Source: Halictus rubicundus (taxonomy: Eukaryota > Arthropoda > Insecta > Hymenoptera > Halictidae). From it: a stretch of 64,000 bases of DNA. Shown here one piece after another: positions 35,230 to 48,397 of the stretch. The stretch spans positions 16,285,943-16,349,942 of the forward strand of contig NC_135150.1 of NCBI RefSeq assembly GCF_050948215.1, written 5' to 3'. Both the position numbers and the translations under genes were made by a program. The notes below the pieces were generated by a model. It saw only the letters and a program-made list of their open reading frames with translations. It was not told the origin of the DNA and ran no database searches. Every line of letters starts with the position of its first letter. The stretch's first letter is position 1.

Positions 35230-38200
35230 TAGCTGTCAAAGAAAGGTGCATAGAGTAACTAATTTCTTTGGTGAGGAAATGGTGAGGGGAGGCTTTCAGA
35301 GTGGGGGCTAATTTCCTTGGTGGGGGAATTGGTAAAGCGGGAGGGGAAGGTTTCTCACCTCTCCACTATATTGAATAATGTGACGTCACGTCCTCGTGCA
35401 GAGAGTCCTTAGAGGAGAATCGAGCCACGTATAGTGGTACAGGGGGAAGCATTTAGCGGGGAATACGCATCGTCTGGTAACATTGCTCCGTAGCGTCGCG
35501 CGACGCGTTCAGCAGTGGGGGAACCTCGACTCCGCCCTCGCTGGCCGGGGATTCGCTGCTACCTCGTCGCTGATTCGCGGTTGGCGCGCCACTCAGTAGC
35601 GGGGGGAAAACGTAACGCTGGAGGCGTCGCTTATACCTGACGCTACGGAGGGAAAACTGTATATGGAAGTAATCGAATCGTTAGACTAACTTTTTTCTTC
35701 AATATTCAACGTTCTGAAATATCATTGAATACCTCCACTTCGAGACGTTAAAACAACATTGTTTGTTAAATTTTGAGACATTTGCTTCTCTAATTTAAAG
35801 TCGCGCAAGACTCCCAGGTCCAGCTAAGAGTCACGTCTTCAAAATATTTTTTACGTAATTATTTCTATAGCACGATTATTTTTTAAATGTTACAGTTTCT
35901 CAGTGGTATATAAGAGAGCTTCTACCAAGATTTTTTCCAAGTTGATAAAATCTGAAAACAAACAAATATTTCTGAAAACATCTTATAAAACCCGGTTTAC
36001 TTTTTCAAAAATGATTAAAAATTCTTTCTCGATTTTTTCCCACCATTTACGGAAAGAAAGCCGGCCAGTAATTACGCGAGTACCGTGTATACCTTGAACT
36101 TCTTTAAGATTTTTAGATTTAGTGTTTCTTCTTCATCCTATGCAGAGTGCGCCAATCAACATCGACCATTCAATTATGCTCCGGAGAGACGTTTAATGAA
36201 GAAAAATTAATACCATCAGGAACGAAATTTCACGATCGATAAAGTATCTATAAAACATTTGAACCTGCGGTGGTTCGACATCGAAGATCTCGAGGTCTAA
36301 GAAAATAGGGTTGTGCGCGGAATATTTTATCGATCACGATAATTAAAAATATTCCCGATGGTCGGGTGATTTGGGACACTCTGTATACGCGGTGCGTGAC
36401 ACGGGATCGGTTTTCAGCGACTCCTTCCATTTCTCTTTCTCAGCACAAGCTTCTAGACGAGTAGCTGAAACGCATTTAAAATTAGTTTGTTTTTAAATAT
36501 TTTTGTTCGTACTTCGATAGTTTCATTATTTGGTATAAACGTGCTGGGTCGGAGAGCGGAATGAGTCAGATTCTGTGTCGCATACTGCACGTTACGGTCT
36601 TCATTATACAGGAATTTCCTTCTTCCACTGGAATTCTTGCTTCCGCATAGTGTTCCACATAAAGTGAATTGTTTAACTCGGAAACAAATTTCAGTTTAAC
36701 TCTAAAGAGCATCCTTTAGAGTGTACGAAATGTAACCTGCAAATGAATATTAAGGAAACACCTTAATATTTTTGCTGTTTAACGTCACGTATAAATATCG
36801 ATAGTATCGCAAGCTTGCAAGAATCGAATATAAATCTCAGGGTCTCCGTTAATAGGAGCAAATTGAAGAATTTGATCGATATCTCCGCTAGTTTCCGTGT
36901 AAACAATGATCCAATTAGCGTGATACTAGATTGATACTTATCGCAATTGGAATTCCAGGGACGAGCGAGGTTCCGTCCATCGTTCACCGACATTTTCTAA
37001 TCATGTGTTTCCATTCATAAATTGACTAACACCTGTGTCTGAGCAATTTCTGGAACGGAAAGAGAAAAGAAATGTTATTAATTTTCGTCGTGACGAAGGT
37101 TAACAATTTATCAACCCTGACGCAAGAGTGATAAATTTATCAGTTCTGGCGCAGGGGCAAGGTAGTACGTGGGGCCACGCACACAAACACCGTCTCACTC
37201 TCTCTAATCGACTTTCTCATTAATGCAACTGCAACTGCAACTGCACATATTCATATGTACACACACGAGTCCCAGTGAGAAACAGCATTGAAACGATCGT
37301 TGCGCAACCGAGTTGTTAACATCACTCTTTAACTTGCCGTCTCACCGGGTATGTGGGAAAGTTCTGTCATTTTTGCTACTCGCTTTTTCATTCATGAAAA
37401 TCATTGCTCGGCGATGTATTTCTTCTTCCCGAAGAAGAATGAATTTTCGCAACGATAAACATTCCGACAAAATGCGAATTCACGAAATAACACGGATACT
37501 CATGCGCAAATAATGAGTTAACGATTAAGCAAATGGATTTCCTATTTTCCTCTTTAAAAATGGCGGGCGATAGGAGAAAGACTACAAATACAAAAAAGCT
37601 TGTAGAGGTAACGCGTGCTGTTGCTTTATAGAGCACCAACAAGTTCGGGGGTCGTTTGTTATTTTAACGTTTCCTCAAAGAACTGTTGATAATTCAGGAG
37701 CGCCAGGTCCGCGTGATAGGCGGTTATTTCATAATTCCAGTTATTATTGGAAGCCTCGAACGCGTGGGCGTGTATTTTCGAGACACAGCTCGTTAGATCG
37801 AAATTTCACGAGCCATCTTTGACATTCACAAGCAGTTGCCGTATTCGTTTTGAAAGCGTTACACAAACCGTTGGCAGCTCGCCAACTGGTTACTCGCGTA
37901 GTATACAGTGTTGCAAGTGCACTCTGTCAATGAAGAGGAATTAATCGTCGGACAGCGGTCTAAACGATCAAGTAAGAAATGCGATCGATAATTATTACTA
38001 CAACCATTGATGCACAAAATTGTTCCAATCTCTGCCGAGAAGTAAATAGAAAATACAAAAACTCAAAGTTAAATAAATTTCTCATAAATCTCTCATAAAA
38101 TTCTCGTTACTTCTAATCAATTCTTTTCAAATTACTAGAAAAATAATTTTACTACCGTCCAGTATTTCGTCAACTCATCGCGCGCTCGAGGTTTCTATTA

Positions 38201-38999
38201 GTTATTCAATTTCCCGTTTGTTTCGTTCGAAGTGTCGCGAGTTTTTATAGTTCTCCACGGTACACAAACTTCCGAAACATCTCACGTACCCAATTTTCAC
38301 TTAACTTTAACTCGCAACTATTTCTCCGAGCAATCTAAAAGACCGCCAGAGATATTGGATTTTTTACACAGCCATTGCATAGTCAACTGCGGACCTATTT
38401 TCATTCTCCGCGTACTCTTTCGAAGCTCTCGATGGGGATTGCTCGCTCGCTGTTAGGTAAGCTCGCGATGCAACTGTTCCGTATCTGTGATAGCTCCTGA
38501 TAAGCACCGTTGCAAAAGCTTCCTCCGCAAAGCACCTGTAGATTGAACGAGCTCCTCCAAAAATATCAAAGTAAAATCCAGTCTCACGATCATGTCAACG
38601 GTCGAGACACGTCTCTTTCAGCCCCGAGGACATCGACCCTGAATCTTAAAACCCAGTCAGAAAAACATTTTTGAAACGTTCCCAAAAAATCGAGTTTAAA
38701 GACCAATCGGGTTCGCATGTTTTAGTATACTATGCGGGAAGTAGAATTGGTTGGTCATGCGTCGGCCGATTTCTCTCTAATAGCAGTAGAATAAATACTG
38801 TACCAAATTTTGTTCTTATTCTTTTTATTTAGACTCGCCCGGTTGTACTAGGATCACCGCCTCCCCCCATTTTGTATAGTATTTTGATGTGTATAGTCTT
38901 CTCATCCTGAAGGATATCGATCCTAAACGATACGATTATGGAAACGAGACAGTCGAGACTCTTCTTCAATCTCGAGGATATCGGGCCATATAGAACATA

Positions 39000-39353
39000 C
39001 AGGGTGTCCCGAAAATGTTGCAATTCTTTGAAATGGGTAATTCCTGAGGTCATTTGACGTAACTTTTCCCTTTGCGAAAATGTTCTCCGCGGCTTTGTTA
39101 AGGAGTTATCAGCGAAAAGCATAGACCAATCAGAGCGCGGATACAGGAGGCGGCTTCGGCCTGAGCCAATGCCAACGCCACGCTCAGTCGCCGAGCCGGG
39201 ATCCCTCTTCCATAGCCGCGCTCTGATTGGTCCGTGTTTTCCGTTAATAACTTCTAAACAAAGCCGCGGAGAACATTTTCGCAAAGGAGAAAGTTACTCC
39301 GTATGATCTCAGGAATACCTTTCAAGGAAGTACAAAATTTTCGGGATACTCTG
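39000..39353. mobile_element. Palindromic MITE, CAGGGTG-ended family, copy 2
   Basis: Left CAGGGTGTCCCGAAAATGTT, right complement CAGAGTATCCCGAAAATTTT. The inner inverted repeat pairs 'gcgaaaatgttctccgcggc' and 'ccaatcagagcgcgg' with their complements, so the element folds almost end to end. A GC-rich loop of about 60 bp is at the centre. TA precedes the left end; the right flank is TC. Confidence 0.8.
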
Positions 39354-39657
39354 TCTAAAAATCATACAGTCGAGCCATTTGTTTCAACTCTGAACGATAC
39401 AGATTATTTTATCGGAGAAATCGATTTCTAAACAGAGAAACAAAAGCAAAACGAAACGGAGCTTTCCCACAGACCCGCCACTCTGTGTGCTTCACCATTA
39501 AACGCAATCCCGGTTGATCACGCTCATCGCTGGCAGTACACCATCCGTATATGTGTCCAGTGTTCGTGTGATCTGGATCCGTTCGTTCTTCTTAATCGTA
39601 ATCCCGCTGAATCCTGCGTCAAGGTTGATGAATTGGTGGCGTGTAACGGATGACGAT

Positions 39658-39760
39658 GAAAAAGAAAGAAAAGAAAAGAAAAGAAAAAGTAGAAACTAAG
39701 AGGAAAAAGCAAAAGGATATAAAGTGAAAGAGAAAGAAAGAAAGAAAAACATGAAGGAAG
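39658..39760 (+). repeat. AAAGA/GAAA-rich purine tract
   Basis: Low-complexity A/G sequence with GAAAAGAAAAGAAAAG runs, ending about 40 bp before the duplicate exon's acceptor. Unlike the canonical exon it gives this acceptor only a short pyrimidine stretch (GCCTGTTTTCAG). Confidence 0.85.
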
Positions 39761-39798
39761 AAGCGAAAAAACACAATGGATACCGAGCCTGTTTTCAG

Positions 39799-40394
39799 GT
39801 CACGATATGTCCGGCGTGGATGGTAACAGCAAGGAGGGGGAATCCGTGTACGGACGCAGCCCTGCCCAGACCAGGTCAGGCTGTTATCCTAGCTATGAGC
39901 ATTACGGTCCCTCGTGGCGTCGTTGCGGTGCCTCGTTTTCTCCCGCTGCTTCCTCAGTTCCGCCAAACGAACGAACAAGAACGAACGGACGAACGGACGA
40001 ACGAACGAACGAACGAATAAACGAACAAACGGAACGACCTACCACGCCGGACAGACCGAGCACACTCCTCGAACTATCGGGACTAACGATCCGTGCGTGG
40101 AACCTAACCGGCACACTTAGGCCGGGATTAAACAACACCCCGTTCTGTGCCAAGGTTCCACCCAAGAAAACTAATTTCCACCCCAATCGCTACGGCGCGG
40201 ATCACGATACGCGGGGTGTTCAACCCCTCGCCTTGCCATCTCCTCCAGAATTACCATCATCAGAGAGCTACTTCAACCCCCAAACGGGAATTTTGTGCGC
40301 TCCTTCGAGAGCTCCGGGGATTTTGTCTTGTTCTTTTTTTTCCTGGTTTGTTAGACGGTTTAGATTTAACCGACGATTCAAGGGCCAAGGGTAG
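39799..40394 (+). CDS. Shab: Candidate alternative Shab C-terminal exon (duplicate of the 49681 exon)
   Basis: After TGTTTTCAG the exon begins in the same phase as the canonical one and reads GHDMSGVDGNSKEGESVYGR then SPAQTRSGCYPSYEHYGPSW; the canonical exon reads GHNMSGVDGNSTEGESVCGR then APAQTGPGCYRNYEHYSVSR. Several differences are silent. Homology weakly resumes at PTTPDRP after an (ACGA)n expansion encoding NERT repeats (39960-40026). No strong donor is visible; the frame stays open to TAG at 40392-40394, so it could be an alternative terminal exon. Alternatively it is a decaying duplicate. Splicing from exon 2 is possible by phase. End coordinate is the stop, not a proven exon end. Confidence 0.5.
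39960..40026 (+). repeat. (ACGA/ACGG)n tetranucleotide repeat within the candidate exon
   Basis: Runs of ACGAACGAACGA with ACGGACGG variants. In the open frame it encodes TNGRTDERTNERTNE-like repeats. Confidence 0.85.
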
Positions 40395-40979
40395 TCACGT
40401 GACTTTTGCAGAGTCAGCAGGTCGGTAACTGCTGTATAATTTACGTTCACAGCCTTCAGCCACTGACTTAAGATCCGTCTTGATCTTGATCCGACGGATC
40501 TCAAGTCTGTGACTAAATTTGTCACATTTTTTGCTCTGTATTATCGATATCATGAATTCTGACGCCAGAAACGTGCTTCAAGTTTTTCGCTTTATTTCGC
40601 GGAGAATCAAGACAAAATATAGCTCAATTTGTAGCTGGAGATATTTTCTAGGGAGCGCTGCTCTCGATTTCATCCGGAAAACTCATCCAATGGCAGAAAA
40701 ATGCTTCGATTCTACGGCACGCGCATCGTCAATTTTTAGCCTACTTCTAACGCTTACATTACCAAATATCAGCATAATCTCGTCAGCTCACGACCAGCGC
40801 GCGCTAGATTGAACCTTGCTCTTTCGAATGAGCCCTTTCCCAGCGAAAAATATTCTCATATAAGGACGAAAAGTTGAGGCACGTAAAACCATTTTTCGCC
40901 TATTTTTGTCGGTAACGTGGTCACTCTACCTTATCGTGAATTACGGAGTCTTGGCGGGTGTACCAAGTATTCGTACATC

Positions 40980-41215
40980 TTTTGAAGATGAATAACTTTT
41001 TGAAAACTGGACCAAACGAATTGCGATTTTTTTGAGAAGTATTAGAGGAAGGAAATAGAAGGGTTTATTATAAGGATTTTTTTGTTGGGCGGATTAGTTT
41101 ACTAGGTAATGTGTTAATAATATCTTGCTTAAACTGCTACTGGTCGGAATTGCGGAGAAAAAAGTAATGCTCATAATTTGGAACTTTTTTATCTGTGCCT
41201 GTAATGAAAATTTAC
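40980..41215. mobile_element. Decayed relative of the 636-bp hairpin element (one arm)
   Basis: Similar in order to the left arm of 34594-35229: 'gagaagtattagaaggaa'-like, 'ggtttatta', 'ggtcggaattgcg', and 'aacttttttatctgtgcctg' followed by 'aatgaaaattta'. Heavily diverged, with no intact ends. Confidence 0.5.
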
Positions 41216-41278
41216 ACGATGTCTTTTGTAGATCTGAGGGTATTATGTACAGGCTGTAAAGAAATGTTCGGTCTTGGC

Positions 41279-41505
41279 TGCCATGGGCTCATCTTCGAAT
41301 CGATGAAGATCTGTAAAAAAAAGTTGCCGCAAAATTGTCCTTGAGTTTAAATTTCACGGTCAAATCTTTGTTTATTGTTATGAAGAGTAAAATACAATGA
41401 AATAAAAAGAAATTTGACCCTGAAATTCAAGGTCAAGGACAATTTTGCGGCAAATCTTTTTTACGGATCTTCATCGATCCGTAGATGTAGGATACGCCTA
41501 TGGCA
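41279..41505. mobile_element. Palindromic repeat (227 bp)
   Basis: Inverted arms: 'gccatgggctcatcttcga' plus 'atcgatgaagatctgtaa' mirrored by 'ttacggatcttcatcgat' and 'cctatggc'. Inside, 'gccgcaaaattgtccttgag' and 'ggtcaaat' are mirrored by 'atttgacc' and 'caaggacaattttgcggc'. Likely a MITE; no target duplication identified. Confidence 0.7.
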
Positions 41506-43793
41506 AATGACTAAAAATGACAAATCGGACATTCTGAATTCAAAGTTTTTTGTAACTTACAACACCTATTAATCTCTTTTGTACATTAACCGATTTCGCA
41601 AAACCAGCGAAGTTACAGATTTTTGACTATATTTTACGATCCCACTGCTAAAGTGACACTATTTAAAAAAACTCCTGTCTGTGAGTATAATTGGTCAGTA
41701 TTTTTTATCAAGTTTGTGAATAAGAAGAGCAATGAAAGTTGATTAAAGTCACTTGTGTAACAGATATAAAACTACAAGTATCATCCCAGAAGGGTGGTTT
41801 AATATAAACCGAAAGTTCAGGTATAGTGGCTAAAAAATTAATCGAGGAAGACGAGTTAACTCGCCGAGACTAGTTAAAATTAATTAAACCGCGTATTGTT
41901 CGTTTAAACTTTTACGAAGAATATTAAAAGAACGAGAATACTTTTTGGTCCTGCCTGTACTACTTTATTTTGGGCTTGAATGAAAATCAATAACAGCCAT
42001 TATTTATGAAATGTAGTACATGAACATTGCAAGGCGAGGGGTTAAGAAAAGGATATAACACGTTGCTCAAGTGCTGCGCGAACTTTTTGTTAAGATTTTG
42101 ACTGTTGTATTGAATTTTTTATCTTTTTTTTTGGATCTGAACGCTGAGAAAAAGTATTGTGGTAAATGTCAGGAAAAGTTGATGGTATCATTTAAAGAAA
42201 ATCAGCTGACGTTACCAAACGAGTTAGAACGTTGATAAAGAAGTATAGTCGGTTCATTGGATTCCCAATTAAAAGTTCCGTCGTAAATTTTGTTACGACG
42301 GAGCCAGGAATATTCCTGTTTCGTAAATTATTAACTGCCGCGACTCAGTTCGGCGTGACCTATACGAACGTGCTCGGTTCGTTGACTGCCAATCTTCCAA
42401 AAACTTATTAAAAGGTCGTCTCGTAACACTTGGATAACTCTGCTCGTAAACTTTGCGGGTTTATATCTGCTTTCTCACTGAGAAGTCTATGAAATGCTTG
42501 GTCGACGTATAGTACTGGAAATATTTATTGCACTACTCTTACATTGATATGTTTACGCAATTAACGAAGTAGTTCGTACACAGTTTACTTTAGCCAAGAT
42601 TACGGGCTACAAATTTTCGCCATAAATATCTGTCGTACACCGAAGTACAAGCGATGAAAATTAAAATAATAAGTTACATTAATAAGTGACAAAAATGAAA
42701 TGGTTGAAGCGTTCAATTTCGATCAGCCCTACATTTTATAATCAAAGAAACAATTCGATTACGATTCTGCACAGCGATTGCGATCGTCGTCATTTCAATT
42801 GAGAAATTCGTAGCCATTAATTACCAATTTTAAAAGGCTACTTAGTCGCCGCCCGTAGGCGTTACGTTTATTGACTCAACAAGCACACCTCCACTTCCAT
42901 TAACTCGCAGAGTGATTCCAAACTTACGGCCAGTAATGTACGTTGATTGATCCTCGTACGATGGTACCTGGGTCCATTTTGACGCAGGTTTCCAGAAGCA
43001 TCATCCTCCAATTTCCATTTCCATCAGAGTACTTTGCTCGAGTGTACTTCCCGGCCAGATCGAAGGAAATACCTAATTTTGCATATTTCGTGCATTATAA
43101 CTAGAAAGGCTATTAAATAGAAAATTCTTTTAAATTGAAAAATTTGTTTCACGGTAAAGCATCACGACTTTCCTCGTCGTACATCCTCGTCCAGTTCTTT
43201 TTCTGGAGAATCACGGGAAACTCGTGTTTTTTGATAATTCGACCGGGAAGTAGTCTCGAGTTGCCAGTTGTTTGCGTTACGTCTCCGAGAAGTGCGTTGG
43301 CAAATACATCTAGAAAAGTTGATGAGTCAGAATGGATCTAGTGGTCGAGAACGTCTGTCTTTTCGAGGGTCAACCGTTGGACAGCAAAGCAGAACGGAGC
43401 TCAGTTAGGCTGACCGTAGTCCAAATATCTGCAGTGCTGTCTTCTTATTTCCGTCGTGTAATACTTTCGCGGCAATTATTTTGGACGTTTTTCTATGCAG
43501 TACAATCTATAAATACACAAAATGACATGCTTCAATATTTTTGTTCGAGGCAAGTCAAACTCGGGTCAACTCAGCTCCGTTGCGAGACTGTTAAGCATTT
43601 TCTACTCTTCTCGGAGAAATCTATGAGCCTTCAAAGAACTTCATCACTTTTTGAACACCCTGTATAAATATACGTATGTCTCCAACCGTCAAACAACATT
43701 GCGTACGTCACATTTTCGAAAATATGGAATTAACAGTCACTAGAATCATCATAAATCCATTCTCGTTAGATTCCGCTGTTGACGATCTATATA

Positions 43794-43983
43794 CAGTGTT
43801 TACTCTATATATGTCCCAAATGCCTAGCCGATAAAAGTCCTAGAACTATCCCTGCCACGGGGTATGTCCGTGACGGGCCAAGGAGCTCGAGAAGAAGGCC
43901 GCGTGGATCAAGGAATAGTATCTCCTGACCGATCTATGTCCCTGGCTAGACCCATGTTTTGGAAAAAAATCGAGTAAACACTG
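43794..43983. mobile_element. CAGTG-ended TA-type MITE
   Basis: Left CAGTGTTTACTCTATATATG then 'tccc', right complement CAGTGTTTACTCGATTTTTT. TA flanks both sides. The ATATATGTC motif and 'cctagcc' next to the end match the layout of 57182-57375, so they are probably one Tc1/mariner-type family. Confidence 0.75.
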
Positions 43984-44305
43984 TATTTACTAATGCTGAA
44001 ACCATTGAGATCATACACGCACTTAGAGTTTAAAGAAATAAAAGACACAGCAGCTTTATGTTTTTTCTTTCGGTGGAAAAATTTAATCAAAGTTTTCAAA
44101 TAAGATTTCTTTTTATTCTACTTACAGTTTAATTTCGAATTTGAAGAATATATGCTTTCACATTAATAGACTCTCAGTGGGAATAATGAAAGATATATTT
44201 TCATAGTAGAACGTAAGTGTATGAAATATTGAAGTGCGTTGTCGAGGTTTGAAAACTTTGGGGTAACGTTCCAAGAAACATGTGACCTACGCTTTATTGT
44301 CTTGC

Positions 44306-44440
44306 AAGCACAGATGTATGTCCGACGTGGATGGTAACCAGTTCATGCGATCAGTATACGCTCGCTTACTGCTACGTACTGACAGTTAGTAGAGCCTGAG
44401 AGAAAAGCAGCAGCAGCCTACCACGCCGGACTGACTTTCA
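44306..44440 (+). pseudogene. Decayed third copy of the Shab C-terminal exon
   Basis: From 44318 the sequence reads MSDVDGN (homologous to MSGVDGN), then QFMRSVYARLLLRTDS and a stop at 44387-44389. SVY.R aligns with ESVYGR. The upstream GCAAGCACAG is in the acceptor position. About 35 bp after the stop, 'cctaccacgccggac' matches the later part of the 39.8-kb copy (PTTPD). Frame is broken, so nonfunctional. Confidence 0.5.
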
Positions 44441-45665
44441 TTCGTCCTCGCTTTCATTCAAATTTCGTCGGTCGAGCATGTAACAGTCTTGACGCGTTAA
44501 CGGCCGCCGTCACGTGTGCGTGACCTCCCCGAAAATGATTTCTCCACGGAAAATTATTTCGAGAGATTAATCACAACAAAAAGCAACGGGGAAGGATAAA
44601 AACAAAAATGCATAACCATTCGCAAATTTATTTGAGGAAGTATAAACAAATATTCCACCGAAAATCGATTTCTATTAAGAAAACTTCGTTTCTACTAACT
44701 TCTTCTTTAAAATAATTTCAGAAAAATCCTCAGACAACAGAAAGCAAGAGCAAAATAAATACAGGCTGTTTGCAAGATTTCAAAAATTATCCGGGTCAAA
44801 AAGTTTCGACAGTGAACCATTGCCGGAGTCGATAAATCGTGATTTCTGCATCCTTGTGCGGACACGCTGTGAATTTCGCGGAGTAAGTGCATATACGAAA
44901 AGTTTTGCGTATTTATCCGAAAACTGGGGCACGCTCGATCTCCTCAAAGCCGGGCGTAGACAAATTTATGGAACAGACAATTTTATGACTTTGTTGCATT
45001 GTTAAAGGACGGTTTTACTAGCTTCCGCGAAACTTGCTGGCGATAGGCCACCGATCCGGCGAACGAAAATGGCGGCCGTTAATGCGTTAACACCCAGCAC
45101 ACTCAGCACAATCGATTCCTATTCGCTGAAATTCGAAAATCTCCTGCGTCACGGCTGATAAACTTATCGACACGCGTGCGAACTCGACAAAATGGACGCC
45201 GAAGTCCGGCGTGGTGCACGACAGCCTTGACGAATTCCGAAAATTCGTGTTCGATTAGCGAGGCGGGTTCGGAACGGCTTTTTGATCGCTGAGAAACGAA
45301 CGTCGGAGGTCAAAAGCGAATTAATTGCGGCGAGGAAATGCCTTCGCGTGTAATTAGCTCCGCGAGAAAAAAAAAATACTCCAGGGGAGAAAAATTCTAT
45401 ATTTATCAGAGTCAATTAATTTGGAAAAACTTTCCGCAAACTCGATTTCCACTTGCAAGATAAAACGAAATATTTTCCGTGAATATTCTGTAAACTGTGC
45501 TCAAACAGTTGTGATCATGATAATCATGATAAAGAAAATCATGAGTGATCATGATAAAGAGACACGAGAATGATTATAATAAAGAGAGAGTGATAATAAA
45601 ATTTAGGTGTTATCTTGCTGCAATGAATTCTCTTCGATTCGAACGTTTCTTTCTCGACGATCTGA

Positions 45666-45821
45666 ACTGTAAATGTTTATGCAAATTCAAAGTTCGGTAG
45701 ATCATTTTACAGAAAGATCCAACTACGAAAGGATTTATTTAAGTTTGAGAAAGATCTACAGTTTCTGGTCGATGTTTTGCGTGTTCGTTGTTGCTACAAA
45801 TGCATAAAATCTGTAGTCCAT
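45666..45821. mobile_element. MITE, ACTGCGGAT family, diverged copy
   Basis: Left 'gaactgtaaatgtttatgca', right 'acaaatgcataaaatctgta' then 'gtcc'. Orientation and spacing fit the family. Confidence 0.5.
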
Positions 45822-46100
45822 TGTTTGCCGGGTATCTTTTCATTCCGAGCGCGCCTCGCGTTTATGTGTCTGTTCTCGATTTGATTCTTAATTAGAGCAC
45901 CGGTTTAGTATGAATATTGTATGGAATTGGTATTGTCTGCTTCCACAGCATCCTTCTCGCGTTTAGAAAATTAACGATCGACGCGTGAGAATGTTTTATT
46001 TTTTTTTTTATTGTTTGTTCGAGCGGGCATATGCAAATGTCGCGGCAGCATCGAATTTCTAATTTATCGCTCATTGTACCAGCGCATTGTGTGTCGAGAA

Positions 46101-46299
46101 GACTGCGGATTTTATGCATTTACGTATGAAACGTCCGAAGCATAATCAAACACAATTTTTAAGAATCTTCTACCCATTTTATCTTTTCGATTGAATTCAA
46201 TTCGCCTTTGATCCAGCCGTGTAAAACCTGTTTGAATCGGCATAAACATTCACGATCACATCCGCGGAGCAACCGTACATGTGTAAGATCCGCAGTTTA
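46101..46299. mobile_element. MITE, ACTGCGGAT family
   Basis: Left GACTGCGGATTTTATGCATT, right 'gtgtaagatccgcagttta'. Good left end, shortened right end. Confidence 0.6.
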
Positions 46300-48397
46300 A
46301 TTAATCATTCTTCTGGAAAAGCATTTAGGCCGTTTGCTTAGACTCGCAGTTCCTAACCAGACCTTAAGCTGGTGCTCTTTCGTTTGCGAACGCTCGGTAG
46401 ACCAGTTAATTAGAATTTATAATTTGCGTTTCACGAGGAGACCTTGCTCAACTGGCGTCTCAGATTTCGTTGAAATTTTTTCTCGTTATTGCATAGACGC
46501 GTACAAATTGAATTGGGGTTCCCTTTACAATGGACTTTTATGTTTCACAAAATGGAAGAGAAAACTTATTAATCGAAATTATATATCGAAATTAAGGTTT
46601 TACATCAAATTATGTGTTTATTTATAGAATCGATAGATGTATGTATAACAATTACTAAAATCTCATTTACAATTTTGCTACAATGCTATTTCTCATTAAT
46701 TGCAACTGGAAATCTTGACTGTGCTTGGTAAGGTTATCGTTTATTGATTGTCGAACTGCAGGACGGCTATAGTAAGCGATTACTGTAGCAAATTTTTGCT
46801 TTGCTTCGAGAAAGTTTGTTTTTCCATTTTTCCGAAATCGAAAGAGCTTGCAAGAGAGAAACTCGATACAGTTTGTCCGCGGACAAATCTATGCCTTGAC
46901 ACTTGAAAATTCCATCCGAATCTGATAAAGAAAGCTTCCCAGAAAGCAGCTGACTCTCTAACATGCACTTGGCAGATTGGAATACTCGCGCAGCGCTAGT
47001 TCTCCATTTTAGAGGCCACTGTTTAATAGCTCATAAAATGCTAACGGCTAAAGTCACGCTTAATTCCCTTCATTCTTAGACATAATTTCATCTACCGTGT
47101 TGGGTTTGGTAACTCTCTCGCGTTAAACCGCGTGCATTATTCGGGACAATTTGCATTTAAATGGTATTTTGAAGGGAAACATATAAAATACACAATTTAC
47201 ACGGAACACGATCTAATCACGTACCAGTTTCTTGATTCAAGAATTTTAGATAATAATTGCCCGAATAATTGTCTCCCAGAATATTGATCATTGGCCTCAG
47301 AAAGGGGCTGTAGATCAGTCACGATAAATCCGGATCATCCTAAGAGCTGTAGTATTACGCCTGGATAAGAGAAATCGTAGTTTCGCTAGTCCGCTGCAGA
47401 AACTTGACCCAGTCGATTAGTCAATGCTTATCACGCACCGTGATCAATCAATGAAAATCACTGCTCCACTATTTTCTCGCACTAAAACAAAAAAAAAAAA
47501 CTAGAGGAGATTTGTTCTCAAATTGCCTCACTTCTGGGTCTTGCATGTGCTCCATTCGATAAAAGCCACTCACCGAATCAAACAGTAGATCATTTTTAGA
47601 AATTTGTTACAGGAAAATTAAATGACGTAGAGCTAACATCCTTTTTTTCTATTTACTCGAGCGTGATTCAATATTGTAAAATAATTTTTATCGAATGTTG
47701 TGTTCAACGGTGCCTATTGTAGATAGCGTTGACTCAGTTGTTGATAAAAAGACTGCGAAAAGGAATAACTTCTCATTGTCCAAAATTAAAAAACGAAAGG
47801 ATGTTCGAAGTGTAGAAGATTGTTCATAGGATCATTTAAGGTCACAATTTTTCTACAAACTACAAACAAATTAATAAAACATGCATTTAGATGGCCCCTT
47901 GAACATTCTTGTACATTTTAAGAATCCCGTTTTGTTTTTCAATGTTAGACAATTCTAATTTTCGACATTGTCTTTCCACAGTCACCGTCATCTGTAATAA
48001 GCAGCATTAAATACAATATGCAGTACAAATTAGTATACAATGTTGAATCATGTTCTGTACAATCAGGGACAAAATTGGTGGCATAAATAAGGTTGGGATG
48101 ATGCAGCTCAACAGAAAATTAAGAATAACAAAATTGCATGACGTCTTCGAGAGAAGTGCAATTAAAAATCAATCTGAAATGTGCACTTAACTGCTGATTA
48201 GCATTATAAATTTCACTATGCACACTATTACTATGCCGTGATACCATGTGAGGTTTGCTGTCACAGTTTGCTGTCAATCTTCAACTTTGTTTAACAATTA
48301 AACCAGACTGTAAAATAGTAAGTAGAAAAATCACTGCAAAATAATAACTAGAAAAACCACTGCAAAATATAAACCCCCACTTCTCATAATCAATGTT

